From Actinomycetota bacterium (GTDB lineage: Bacteria > Actinomycetota > Actinomycetes > Actinomycetales > Microbacteriaceae): 64,000 nt of DNA. Location of the stretch: NCBI GenBank assembly GCA_020160915.1, contig JAIUPK010000002.1, positions 1 through 64,000 of the forward strand, written 5' to 3'. Under the pieces are notes generated by a model. The model was not told where the DNA came from. It searched no databases and saw only the letters and a list, made by a program, of their open reading frames with translations. This document shows positions 1 to 8,696 of the stretch, piece after piece. A program made the position numbers and the translations under genes. The stretch's first letter is position 1; each line of letters starts with the position of its first letter.

Positions 1-1266
1 GCCACGGCTGCCGCCCTGGCTGCGGAGATCGAGCACCGCTCCCGCCGCGAACTCGGGCATGCCGGTCTAGCCCAACGACTGGGCGCACGCACCCCGGAGC
101 GGTTGGTGCAACACCTGACCGGGTCAACGTCTCGGGAAGCATCGACGATGGTGCGTGTCGGGGCGTTGATGGCCTCAGCCACTGATGCACAGACGCAATC
201 ACAGACGTCGGGCTCGGACTCCGCAGCCGAGCCCGACCCCCACCCCTGGCTGCACGACGTCGGGGCTGCAGTCGCTGCAGGGCAGCTGTCGTTGGAGGCT
301 GCTGAGGCGATCCGCTCCGGGTTGGGGATACCCGACGACACCGTGTCGGTCGAGTCTCTGGCACACGCTGCGGCAACCCTGCTAGCTGAGGCCACGACCC
401 TCACCGTCGAGAAGCTCGCCGCCCGCGCCCGCGACCTCAGGGTCGGGTTGGACCTGGACCGGGTCGCCGAACGTGAACAGTTCCTGCGATCCAAGCGATA
501 CCTGCACCTGTTCGCCCAACCCGACGGCATGACCCGCCTGTCGGGGCTGCTGGATCCGGAGTCCGCGGCGATCGTCACCGCCACCTTCGATGCCGTCACC
601 TCACCACGCCGCGGCGGACCCCGCTTCGTCGACCCCACCCTCGCCGACCGTGCCGAGCAGGTTGTCGCCGACGACCGCACCACCGAACAGTTGGTGCTGG
701 ATGCGTTCGTCGAGCTGATCCGCATCGGCACCGCCGCCGACACCAAAGTTGTCCTCGGAGCCAAGCGTCCCGGAATCAAACTCCTCGTCACCGACCGTGA
801 CCTGCGTCAACGGCGCGGGGTCGGATTCATCGAAGGTCACACCGAACCGGTGTCCATCGCCACCATCGAACGACACGCCTGCACCACCGGGGTCATCCCC
901 ATCAAGTTCGACACCGAGGGCGAGATCCTGAACCTCGGCCGGGAACATCGACTATTCGGCAGCCGACAAGGCATCGGCATCGCCGCCCGCGACGGCGGCT
1001 GCCAACTCGGAGACTGCGACCGACCACCCAGCTGGTGCGAAATCCACCACATCGACCACTGGACCCGCGACCACGGCTCGACGAACACCGACCGCGGAAT
1101 CCTGCTCTGCCGACACCACCACATGCTCGTGCACAACAACGGCTGGGAAATCACCCGCACCAACGGGATCACCCACTTCATCCCCCCACCCGACATCGAC
1201 CCCGAGCAGAGACCCATCCGAGCACGGTCGAAAAGCCCAGCACTCACGCGACTACTCGGCACGTGA
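1..1266 (+). CDS. DUF222/HNH endonuclease domain protein (5' partial)
   Basis: The reading frame is open from the first base of the window, so the gene begins upstream; an internal ATG exists at 103 but the residues before it continue the same helical DUF222 (13E12 repeat) region. The C-terminal part carries an HNH nuclease motif with CQLGDCD, then EIHHIDHW and LLCRHHHMLVHNNGW, giving the Cys/His zinc sites and catalytic histidines expected of the family. Such proteins are multicopy in actinobacterial genomes; their role is uncertain. It converges on the metallopeptidase gene, separated by 69 bases that contain a 13-bp direct repeat (1307-1319 and 1325-1337). Confidence 0.85.
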   Translation, partial: ATAAALAAEIEHRSRRELGHAGLAQRLGARTPERLVQHLTGSTSREASTMVRVGALMASATDAQTQSQTSGSDSAAEPDPHPWLHDVGAAVAAGQLSLEAAEAIRSGLGIPDDTVSVESLAHAAATLLAEATTLTVEKLAARARDLRVGLDLDRVAEREQFLRSKRYLHLFAQPDGMTRLSGLLDPESAAIVTATFDAVTSPRRGGPRFVDPTLADRAEQVVADDRTTEQLVLDAFVELIRIGTAADTKVVLGAKRPGIKLLVTDRDLRQRRGVGFIEGHTEPVSIATIERHACTTGVIPIKFDTEGEILNLGREHRLFGSRQGIGIAARDGGCQLGDCDRPPSWCEIHHIDHWTRDHGSTNTDRGILLCRHHHMLVHNNGWEITRTNGITHFIPPPDIDPEQRPIRARSKSPALTRLLGT

Positions 1267-1335
1267 GCTCGAGGGCGACGCCGCAGGTAGTGGGGAGCAG
1301 CGCCCCGTCACTGACTGCTCGCCAGTCACTGACTG

Positions 1336-2205
1336 CTACAGCTGGTCGCCGCTCACCGAGAAGGTGTCGCACGCGTTCGGTCCGCCGTTGTAGCCGGCGG
1401 TGAACCAGCGCTGACGCATCTCGCTCGACCCGTGAGTCCACGTCTCAGGCGTGACCTGGCCCTGAGTGGCCTCCTGGATGCGATCGTCACCCACCGCCGA
1501 TGCAGCGCTCAGGGCATCCGCCACCTGGGTGTCGGTAACAGGCTGCAGGAAGGTGACCCCGTTGCTGTCCTTGATCGTGGATGCCGCCCCCACCCATGCG
1601 CCCGCGAAGCAGTCGGCCTGCACCTCGAGTCGCACCCCGTCGGAGGTCGGTCCGGTGTTCTGCAGGTCGAGACCGTTCATGATGCCCACGATGTTCTGGA
1701 TGTGGTGCCCCCACTCATGGGCGACCACGTACATCTGCGCGAGCGAGCCGCCGGACGCCCCGAACCGCGAGGTGAGCTCGTCGTAGAAAGCGGTGTCCAA
1801 GTAGATGGTCTGGTCGTTGGGGCAGTAGAAGGGACCGACAGCGCTGGTCGCACCGCCGCAGCCCGTGTTCGTGGCATCCGTGAACAGCACGATGTTCGTC
1901 GATGTGTAACCCTCGACCTGGCTCGCCCAGTAGGTGTCCAGCGAGTCTGCGGCGCCAGCCATGCGGCAGTCGATGCTGTCGTTCGCGGCGGCCCCCGTGG
2001 TGCACTCGGTCAGCGGCGCACCCTGCTCCTGAGTCGTCGGCTGACCGGCACCGGCGAGCCCGGTGAGGTCGACACCGAGCACCTGCGACAGCACGAACAG
2101 TCCGATGAGCAGGAGGCCTCCACCACCACCGACTGCGATGCCCGTGTTGCGCCCGCGGCGGCTGATGTGGCTGGGGTCGATGTTGGCGTTGTCGTTGAAC
2201 GTCAT
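1336..2205 (-). CDS. YpfJ-family neutral zinc metallopeptidase
   Basis: A 289-residue protein with one membrane-spanning segment near residues 24-43 (preceded by a glycine run) and an extracytoplasmic catalytic domain. The HEWGHH sequence at residues 163-168 supplies the two zinc histidines and the catalytic glutamate, and LEVQADCFAG about 30 residues later fits the third ligand region of this family (putative neutral zinc metallopeptidase, KPN_02809/YpfJ type). Six cysteines in the outer domain could form disulfides. Substrate is unknown. It is divergent from the glycosyltransferase gene. Confidence 0.88.
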   Translation of the reverse strand: MTFNDNANIDPSHISRRGRNTGIAVGGGGGLLLIGLFVLSQVLGVDLTGLAGAGQPTTQEQGAPLTECTTGAAANDSIDCRMAGAADSLDTYWASQVEGYTSTNIVLFTDATNTGCGGATSAVGPFYCPNDQTIYLDTAFYDELTSRFGASGGSLAQMYVVAHEWGHHIQNIVGIMNGLDLQNTGPTSDGVRLEVQADCFAGAWVGAASTIKDSNGVTFLQPVTDTQVADALSAASAVGDDRIQEATQGQVTPETWTHGSSEMRQRWFTAGYNGGPNACDTFSVSGDQL

Positions 2206-2282
2206 GCCACGAAACTACGCCAGAATCGGGCATCCCGGTCAACCGCGCGGAGGACTCAGCCGGGCAGGGTAGGTTGCCCCTC

Positions 2283-3461
2283 ATGATCAAGGATGCCGTG
2301 ACGAGGGCTCGGGCCGAGGCATCCTGGCAACAGTGGGCGCTGCTCGCCGTCGGACTGGCGTGTGCCATCGCGGTGCGCTTCACCCTGGGACCGCTCAGCA
2401 CCGGCGACTACACCCACTTCATGAAGGGCTGGATCGAGGTGCTGCGCGAGCAGGGGTTCGCCGCTTTCGGCACCTCGTTCGCCAACTACAACCCGCCGTT
2501 CCTCTACCTGCTGTACCTGTTCGGCCTGCTGCCGATCGACGGCCTCGCGGTCGTGAAGGTGATCGCCGCGCTGTTCGACTTCGCGCTGGCGGCGGGGGTG
2601 GCGGCGATCGCCTACCGGCTGCGAGGCAGCATCATCGTGGCTGCGTTCGCGGGTGTGGGCGCGCTGTTCATCCCCGAGGTGCTCATCAATTCCGGGATGT
2701 GGGGGCAGGTCGACGCGACCTACACGGCGTTCCTCGTCTGGAGCGTTTACTTCGTTCTCGCCCGCCGCGACATTCCCGCATGGGTGCTCTTCGCCCTCGC
2801 GCTCTCCTTCAAGCTGCAGGCGATCTTCCTGATGCCCTGGCTGGCCCTCGCGTTCGTGCTGCAGAAGCAGCGCTGGCGCGCGGTGGCGATCGGTGTCGGC
2901 GTGTTCCTGCTGACCTATGTTCCCGCCCTGCTCGCCGGCCGCTCTCCGGGCAGCCTTGCTGGCATCTATCTCGCGCAGGCGCAAGGCTACAAGCACCTCA
3001 CCGATCGCGCCGCCAACCTCTATCAGTGGGTCCCGGACTCCCTGTACGAGCCCGTCGCGGCGGCAGGCGTGATCCTGGCCGTCGGGATCGTCGCCCTACT
3101 GTGTGTGCTCTACCTCCACCGAGCCCGCGATGTCGACCGACCCGAGGTGTGGCTGGTGCAGATCGCCGCCGCGTTCGCCGTGCTCGTGCCCTTCGTGCTG
3201 CCCGCCATGCACGAGCGCTACTTCTACGCCGGCGGGGTACTTGCGATCGTCTGCCTGCTGCTCGATCGCCGCTACCTCCTCCCGGCGATCGCGCTGCAAC
3301 TCACGGCCGTTCTGAGCTACGCACCGTTCCTGTTCCGCACGACGATCGTGCCGTTGCCGTACGTCGCCGTGCTGCAGCTGGCGTCGGTCGTCGCCGTCGT
3401 CGTGCTGTCGCTGTCGCATCCGCGTCAGGATGCCCAGCCGCTCTTCGCTCGCCGGGACTAG
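2283..3461 (+). CDS. Polytopic GT-C-type glycosyltransferase
   Basis: About 392 residues with roughly ten hydrophobic segments. The first loop carries DYTHF and the segment NSGMWGQVDATYTAF resembles the acidic-loop and membrane motifs of lipid-linked-sugar glycosyltransferases (GT39/GT87-like integral membrane enzymes). This suggests transfer of a sugar from a polyprenyl-phosphate donor to an envelope acceptor. I chose the ATG at 2283; a TTG nine bases upstream is possible. The stop shares a CTAG with the convergent marR-type gene. Acceptor and donor cannot be told from the sequence. Confidence 0.72.
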   Translation: MIKDAVTRARAEASWQQWALLAVGLACAIAVRFTLGPLSTGDYTHFMKGWIEVLREQGFAAFGTSFANYNPPFLYLLYLFGLLPIDGLAVVKVIAALFDFALAAGVAAIAYRLRGSIIVAAFAGVGALFIPEVLINSGMWGQVDATYTAFLVWSVYFVLARRDIPAWVLFALALSFKLQAIFLMPWLALAFVLQKQRWRAVAIGVGVFLLTYVPALLAGRSPGSLAGIYLAQAQGYKHLTDRAANLYQWVPDSLYEPVAAAGVILAVGIVALLCVLYLHRARDVDRPEVWLVQIAAAFAVLVPFVLPAMHERYFYAGGVLAIVCLLLDRRYLLPAIALQLTAVLSYAPFLFRTTIVPLPYVAVLQLASVVAVVVLSLSHPRQDAQPLFARRD

Positions 3462-3898
3462 TCCCAGCGGCCCTCCGCGGCCCGGTGGATGATCTCCAGC
3501 AGTTTCGCGCGCAACTCCGGGCTGTCGCTGTGCGCCGGGAAGACCTCGCTCTCGACGCTGCGAATGGATGCCCACGCCTCGTCGCCCGCGGGGGTGCGGG
3601 TCACGAGCATCCGCCGCCTGTCGCTCTCGTCGGCTCGGCGCTCGATGAAGCCGGCGCGCTCGAGCCGCTCGACCGTGCGCGACATCGTCTGGGTCTCGAC
3701 CTTGGCCAGGCGCGCCATGTCGGTCTGACTGAGCGGCCCGGCGTCGAGGAAGTGCAGCGCGATCATGCCTGCATGGGTGAGTCCGCGCTTCTCGAGCGCC
3801 TCAGTCCAGGCGTGCTCGACCAGACGAGCCGCCGTCGAGAGCAGGCGACCCGTCGGCCACTTCTGCATCGGGTCGGGCGGGTCTGTCACGGTTTCCAC
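3458..3898 (-). CDS. MarR family transcriptional regulator
   Basis: A 146-residue winged-helix protein. The DNA-binding part shows GPLSQTDMARLAKVETQTM followed by the wing ADESDRRRMLVTRT, typical of MarR. The start is a GTG at 3898. It is divergent from the TspO-like gene and the DHA2 exporter, an arrangement usual for MarR repressors of drug efflux (EmrR-like). A 24-bp interrupted palindrome lies 16 bases upstream of its start. Autorepression and control of the exporter are inferred. Confidence 0.9.
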   Translation of the reverse strand: METVTDPPDPMQKWPTGRLLSTAARLVEHAWTEALEKRGLTHAGMIALHFLDAGPLSQTDMARLAKVETQTMSRTVERLERAGFIERRADESDRRRMLVTRTPAGDEAWASIRSVESEVFPAHSDSPELRAKLLEIIHRAAEGRWD

Positions 3899-3913
3899 TG
3901 TAGTGATAGCGTA

Positions 3914-3937
3914 AATTAGTAAGCCAGCTTATCAATT
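3914..3937. promoter_or_regulatory. Candidate MarR operator (24-bp palindrome)
   Basis: The sequence reads AATT-2-TAAGC-2-GCTTA-2-AATT, nine of twelve paired positions symmetrical, in the space between the MarR gene and the TspO/exporter genes. On the minus strand it overlaps a possible -35 TTGATA, followed after 16 bases by TACGCT, so a bound dimer would block marR transcription. AT content is clearly above the surroundings. The functional assignment is inferred. Confidence 0.6.
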
Positions 3938-4045
3938 CGGCGTGGTCGATCGTGGGTCGGTCGGGCGAGGGTCGCTCGACGGGTTGTCGGTCGACGGCCC
4001 GGGCGGTCGGCGAAAGTCGGCAGACGAAAGTAAGTCGGGAGCAAC

Positions 4046-4837
4046 ATGCGTGAAACGAAGGACATCGTCCGCCAGATCACCGTCGCCGCGAGCGCCGTCT
4101 TCGCGCTGATCGGCGCGTTCGTGGGCTCCGGCGCCGCGGGCGGTACCCCGATCCAGAACGCCGCCGGCGGAGCCCTCGCCGCCGACGCCACCCTCATTGC
4201 GCCGGCAACGCCCGCCTTCTCGGTGTGGTCCGTCATCTACCTGGGACTGATCATCTACGCCGTGTGGCAGCTTCTGCCCGGCCAGTCGAGCGCCGAGCGT
4301 CACCGACGGCTCGGCTACTGGATCGCGGCATCCCTCGTGCTCAACGCGTTCTGGATTCTCAGCATCCAGTTCGATCTGCTGCCGCTCAGCGTGCCCATCA
4401 TCGTGGTGTTGCTCGCGGTGCTCGTGCAGGCGTTCCTGCAGGCGATCGCCTACCCGCCCACGTCTGTCGCCGACGGCATCATCACGGATGCCACGATCGG
4501 CCTCTACCTCGGCTGGGTCTGTGTCGCGACCGCCGCCAACGTGACCGCCCTTCTCGTCGCCAGCGGATTCACCGGCTGGGGTCTGCCGCCGGAGCTCTGG
4601 TCGGTCGTGGTCGTCGGCGTGGCCGCCGCCGTGGGCGTCGTGCTCGCCGTCGTCAGCCGCGGACGCATCTCGCCCGCCCTCACGCTGGCCTGGGGTCTGA
4701 CCTGGGTGGCCGTCGGCCGCCTCGCCGGTGAGCCCGCGTCGCTGGCCACCGGCATCGCCGCCGCTGCCGCCGCCGCCCTCGTTCTCATCGTCACCATCGT
4801 CATCCGTCTCACCCGTCGAAAGGCACTCCCCGCGTGA
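4046..4837 (+). CDS. TspO/MBR-like tryptophan-rich membrane protein
   Basis: 263 residues, almost entirely hydrophobic, with the TspO-like stretch TPAFSVWSVIYLGLIIYAVWQ near residues 55-75 and further conserved tryptophans in later helices. It is longer than the usual five-helix TspO of about 160 residues because extra membrane segments follow, as in the actinobacterial tryptophan-rich sensory protein group. Its stop overlaps the GTG of the downstream MFS exporter by four bases, so the two are translationally coupled and probably share MarR control. The ligand is unknown. Confidence 0.75.
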   Translation: MRETKDIVRQITVAASAVFALIGAFVGSGAAGGTPIQNAAGGALAADATLIAPATPAFSVWSVIYLGLIIYAVWQLLPGQSSAERHRRLGYWIAASLVLNAFWILSIQFDLLPLSVPIIVVLLAVLVQAFLQAIAYPPTSVADGIITDATIGLYLGWVCVATAANVTALLVASGFTGWGLPPELWSVVVVGVAAAVGVVLAVVSRGRISPALTLAWGLTWVAVGRLAGEPASLATGIAAAAAAALVLIVTIVIRLTRRKALPA

Positions 4838-6438
4838 CATCCGCAGACTCCGACATCACCAATACCCGCATGCACAAGCGCCGGTGGGCGGGGCTGGTCT
4901 TCATCAGCGTCGCGGTCGCCCTCATCATCGTCGACTCGACGATCGTCAATGTCGCCATCCCGTCGATCGTCGCCGACCTCGGAATCTCGTCCACCCAGGT
5001 GCAGTGGGTGCAGGAGAGCTACACCCTCGTATTCGCGGCGCTGCTGCTCGTGTTCGGCACCCTCGCGGACCGCTACGGGCGCAGGCTCATGGTGCTGCTC
5101 GGCGTTGTGCTGTTCGCCGTGGCATCCGTCTTCGCGGCGCTGGCGAGCACTGGTGACCTGCTGATCCTGTCGCGCCTGATTCAGGGTGTGGGCGGGGCGA
5201 TGATCCTGACGTCGTCGCTGTCGATCATCAACGCGACCTTCCGTGGCCGGGAGCGCGCCATCGCGTTCGCCGTCTGGGGCTCCACCATCGGAGGCATGGC
5301 GGCCGTCGGCCCACTGCTCGGCGGCTGGCTGACCACGTACTTCTCGTGGCGCTGGGCATTCGGCATCAACGTGCCGCTCGGCGTGATCATCATCATCGGA
5401 ATCCTGTACGCGGTCGTCGAGTCGAAGGAGGCGGGCATTCCCCGACGGGTGGATGTCGTCGGCGCCCTGCTCTCGGTCGTGCTGTTCGGCACGCTCGTGT
5501 TCGGTCTCATCGAGGGCCGCACCTACGGCTGGTGGCTGAGCAACAAGCCGCCGTCGTTCTGGACGCTGGATGTCTCGCCCATCCCGTTCGTCTTCGGCAT
5601 CACCCTCGTCGCGCTCGCCGCATTCATCGCCTGGGGCGTGCACCGTGAGCGCCAGGGCAAGTCGACGATGCTCGCGTTCGGGCTCCTGCGCATCCCGTCG
5701 TTCCGCAACGGCAACATCGCGGCGCTCATCGTGTCGCTCGGTGAGTTCGGCCTCATCCTCTCGCTACCGCTGTGGCTTCAGAACGTGCTCGGCTACGACG
5801 CCCTGCAGGCCGGGTTCATCATCCTCGCGCTCGCGATCGGCTCGTTCGTCTCGAGCGGATTCGCCGGCGCATTCGGCAACCGGGTCTCCCCCGTCACGAT
5901 CGTGCGCGTCGGTATCCTCGCGGAGATCGTGGGCATCATCATCGTCGCCTTCAACATCACGCCGACCGCGCAGTGGTGGCAGATCGTGCCCGGAATCTTC
6001 ATCTACGGCTTCGGTGTCGGGCTCGCGACGGCGCAGCTGACCAGCGTCGTGCTCAAGGATGTGCCGCTCGACCAGAGCGGCCAAGGCTCGGGCACGCAGA
6101 GCACGGCCCGCCAGATCGGCTCGGCCCTCGGCATCGCGATCCTCGGAACCGTGCTCTTCACGAACCTCGGCGCTGGGCTCCAGGCCAAGCTCGATGCGCG
6201 GCCCGAGATCCCTGCGGCTGCGGCCACGCAGATCGTCGACGCCGTCGTCGATTCGGCGGGCGGCGCCATCCCCGGTCTCGATGCCCAGTCAGCGGATGTG
6301 GCGGCCGACGCCCGTCAGGCCTTCAGCGACGCGACCCGGCTCGGTGCATTCACGGCGGCGGGATTCCTCGCGCTCGGCTTCGTGGCGACGCTGCGTCTCA
6401 CCGGCAGCGGCCGCCGCGAGGAGCACCTGGAGAAGTAG
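4834..6438 (+). CDS. MFS transporter, DHA2 (EmrB/QacA) drug exporter family
   Basis: 534 residues with about 14 membrane segments. Motif A is seen as GTLADRYGRRLMVLLG and motif C-like residues in GGMAAVGPLLGGWLT; DSTIVNVAIPSI in the first helix is the DHA2 signature. It starts with a GTG overlapping the upstream stop. Members expel hydrophobic drugs by proton antiport; the real substrate here is not known. The divergent MarR gene and the palindrome between them suggest ligand-induced expression. Confidence 0.9.
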   Translation: MTSADSDITNTRMHKRRWAGLVFISVAVALIIVDSTIVNVAIPSIVADLGISSTQVQWVQESYTLVFAALLLVFGTLADRYGRRLMVLLGVVLFAVASVFAALASTGDLLILSRLIQGVGGAMILTSSLSIINATFRGRERAIAFAVWGSTIGGMAAVGPLLGGWLTTYFSWRWAFGINVPLGVIIIIGILYAVVESKEAGIPRRVDVVGALLSVVLFGTLVFGLIEGRTYGWWLSNKPPSFWTLDVSPIPFVFGITLVALAAFIAWGVHRERQGKSTMLAFGLLRIPSFRNGNIAALIVSLGEFGLILSLPLWLQNVLGYDALQAGFIILALAIGSFVSSGFAGAFGNRVSPVTIVRVGILAEIVGIIIVAFNITPTAQWWQIVPGIFIYGFGVGLATAQLTSVVLKDVPLDQSGQGSGTQSTARQIGSALGIAILGTVLFTNLGAGLQAKLDARPEIPAAAATQIVDAVVDSAGGAIPGLDAQSADVAADARQAFSDATRLGAFTAAGFLALGFVATLRLTGSGRREEHLEK

Positions 6439-6517
6439 CCGTGGCACGCCGCCCGCGAGTCGGGGCAGGTGGTGGGGCGCGATGCCGCGCAGCCAACCGA
6501 GTGCCCCGACTCGGCGG

Positions 6518-6583
6518 GGTTTCGATATGCCGCGGTTTCGATACGCCGCGGTTTCGATACGCCGCTGAAGCGGCTACTCAACC
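6518..6583. repeat. Type A palindromic repeat cluster
   Basis: Three consecutive 16-bp units of the form GGTTTCGATAYGCCGC start at 6518, 6534 and 6550; the last continues into CGGCTACTCAACC, completing one full palindrome. The right end (CTACTCAACC) contains the TGA stop of the aldehyde dehydrogenase on the minus strand. The same element recurs at eight more places in this window. Confidence 0.9.
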
Positions 6584-8032
6584 AGCGCGCCGGTGCACCG
6601 ACTTCAGGCGCAGGTACGCGTTCAGGCCCTCGGGGCCGTACTCGACGCCGAGGCCCGAGTCCTTCCAGCCGCCGAACGGGGCGGCGTGGTTGGAGCCGAA
6701 GAAGTTGACGCCGATGCTGCCGGTCTCGATCGTGCGCGCGAGAGCGGCGGCGCGTGCCTCGTCGGCGGAGAAGATCGAACCGCCGAGGCCGAACTGGCTG
6801 TCGTTGGCGATGCGCGCGGCATCAACGTCGTCGTCGAACGGGATGACCACGAGCACCGGACCGAAGATCTCCTCCTGGGCGATACGCATGCGGTTGTCGA
6901 CGTCGCTGAAGACGGTGGGCTGCACGTAGAAGCCGCGATCGAACGCCGGCCGCCCGCCACCGGTCGCGACAGTGGCGCCCTCCGCGCGGCCGAGCGCGAT
7001 GTAGCCCTCGACCCGGTCGCGCTGCCGCGCCGAGACCGTCGGCCCGTAGACCGTGTCCAGCTCGAGCGGGTCACCCTGCTTGGTCGACGCGACGACGCCC
7101 GCCACCAGCTCTACGATCTCGCCGTACCGCGAGCGCGGCGCGAGGATGCGCGTCGAGTTGTAGCAGGTCTGGCCGGTGTTGCGCAGGCAGGTGCGGTTGA
7201 GCATCGTGCCGAAGTGGTCGAGATCGACGTCATCCAACAGGATCGCCGCCGACTTGCCGCCGAGCTCGAGGGTCACCGGCCGCAGCAGCGAGCCGCACTG
7301 CTGCGCGATGATGCGCCCCGCCTCGGTCGATCCCGTGAACGCGACCTTGTCGACCAGTGGGTGCTGCACGAGCAGGCTCCCCGTCTCGCGTCCGCCCGTG
7401 ATCACATTGATGACTCCCGCGGGGATGCCCGCGGCGACCGCAGCCTCCAGGAGCACCCTGAGGTCGAGAGGCGTCTCGGCCGCGGGCTTGATCACGACGG
7501 TGCATCCCGCGAGCAGGGCCGGGGCGAGCTTGACCATCACGAGCCCGAGCGGGAAGTTCCACGGCGCGATCAGCGCGCACACCCCGACCGCCTCGCGGCT
7601 GACCTCCGTGTACGAGCCGGGCGCGTTCGGGAACGGCCGCGCGTCGACAGCATCGACGAGGTCGGCGAGAGTCGCAAAGTAGCGCAGTATGCCCGCCGAG
7701 TGGGATGCCGCAGCCGACGTCTCGGCGATCGGGCTACCGTTCTCCGCTGTGATCACCCGTGCCATCCCCTCGCCGCGCGCCGCGAGCTCGTCGGCGAAGC
7801 GCAGCACCACCTCGGCGCGCGCCGCAGCACCCATGCCACGCCAGTCCGGCAGTGCGGCGCGGGCGGCGAGCACCGCGGCATCCACATCGGCTTCATCAGC
7901 GTCAGGCACCGACGCCCAGATCTCCTCGGTGGCGGGATTCACGACGTCGATTCGGCCGGCCGCCGATGCCGCGCGCCACTGACCACCGATGAACAGGTCG
8001 GTGTGCTCGCCTCCCAGGCTCACGGAGGTCAC
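6578..8032 (-). CDS. creC: Aldehyde dehydrogenase, CreC-like
   Basis: 484 residues of an NAD(P)-dependent aldehyde dehydrogenase. The general base lies in LELGGK (Glu256) and the nucleophile in NTGQTC (Cys290); PWNFP and GFTGS-type cofactor segments are present. By position in the operon it should oxidise the aryl aldehyde formed after dephosphorylation, such as 4-hydroxybenzaldehyde, to the acid, as CreC does in the Corynebacterium 4-cresol pathway. The GTG at 8032 is one base after the preceding stop; a GTG at 8023 with GAGGTGA five bases upstream is a better-supported start. Its stop codon lies inside a repeat. Family call is firm, the substrate is inferred. Confidence 0.85.
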   Translation of the reverse strand: MTSVSLGGEHTDLFIGGQWRAASAAGRIDVVNPATEEIWASVPDADEADVDAAVLAARAALPDWRGMGAAARAEVVLRFADELAARGEGMARVITAENGSPIAETSAAASHSAGILRYFATLADLVDAVDARPFPNAPGSYTEVSREAVGVCALIAPWNFPLGLVMVKLAPALLAGCTVVIKPAAETPLDLRVLLEAAVAAGIPAGVINVITGGRETGSLLVQHPLVDKVAFTGSTEAGRIIAQQCGSLLRPVTLELGGKSAAILLDDVDLDHFGTMLNRTCLRNTGQTCYNSTRILAPRSRYGEIVELVAGVVASTKQGDPLELDTVYGPTVSARQRDRVEGYIALGRAEGATVATGGGRPAFDRGFYVQPTVFSDVDNRMRIAQEEIFGPVLVVIPFDDDVDAARIANDSQFGLGGSIFSADEARAAALARTIETGSIGVNFFGSNHAAPFGGWKDSGLGVEYGPEGLNAYLRLKSVHRRAG

Positions 8033-8033
8033 C

Positions 8034-8684
8034 TCAGATCACATCGAGCTTGAGAAGCTCAACCGACCGTGCAAGTTCTGCAGCCGCAATCTCCCGTGCC
8101 GAATCCGTGATCAGCTCACGGAAGGTGCCCGTCTTCAGCTGCTCGTGATACTGACTCGGGGTCTTTCCGAACCAGCCGGAGGCGAGTCCGATGCCGGTCG
8201 GTGTGAACCGCCACAGTCGGTCGGCGTCGCGCACCAGGGCATCCTCGATGGAGTGGTGCTGCAGCCTCGTGTCGTGACCGTCGATGATGTCGGTAACCCG
8301 TGTGATGAACGCGTCCTCGTAGCCGAGACCGGGCAGGATCTCGCGGGCGATGTTGCACCCCTCGAGCTCGTGAAGGTACCGCACATCGCTCGTGCGCCAG
8401 TCGCCACGGAAGCCCTCGGAGATGATCTTCGACTCATCCACCCGCGACCAGCCCGAATCGTGCAGGAGGATCGCAACCCGGACTACGAGGGGGTCCGCCT
8501 CCGGGTGGGTTTCCAGCAGCAGCTCGGCGAACGCGAACGACAGCGGGGTGTGGATGTCGTTGGAGCGGGCACGAAGGGCGGGTTCGGCGGCACGCCAGAC
8601 ATCGTCGAGCGAAGGCCAGTCACCGTCGGGGGAAAACCCCGAAGCGAGCGTTCGGATGGTTGGTGAAGGGGACTGCGATGGCAT
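8034..8684 (-). CDS. creD: HD-domain phosphohydrolase, CreD-like
   Basis: 216 residues with the HD metal site: His45, His75-Asp76 (ILLHDSGW), His137-Asp138 (IIDGHD) and Asp153/Asp155. In the C. glutamicum 4-cresol pathway CreD, an HD protein, removes the phosphate from the P450-oxidised aryl phosphate. Position between creC- and creE-like genes matches. A second, related HD protein is encoded at 11032-11733 in the same operon. Gene gaps are 12 bases upstream and one base downstream. Confidence 0.75.
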   Translation of the reverse strand: MPSQSPSPTIRTLASGFSPDGDWPSLDDVWRAAEPALRARSNDIHTPLSFAFAELLLETHPEADPLVVRVAILLHDSGWSRVDESKIISEGFRGDWRTSDVRYLHELEGCNIAREILPGLGYEDAFITRVTDIIDGHDTRLQHHSIEDALVRDADRLWRFTPTGIGLASGWFGKTPSQYHEQLKTGTFRELITDSAREIAAAELARSVELLKLDVI

Positions 8685-8696
8685 GGGGGACCTTTT

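Noticed and set aside
1-1266. DUF222/HNH gene as an insertion sequence
   Set aside because: No terminal inverted repeats or transposase are visible; the family is common as standalone chromosomal genes.
2333-3919. A 528-codon plus-strand frame overlapping the glycosyltransferase and MarR genes
   Set aside because: Arginine/alanine-rich shadow frame without conserved features; it crosses two genes with clear families.
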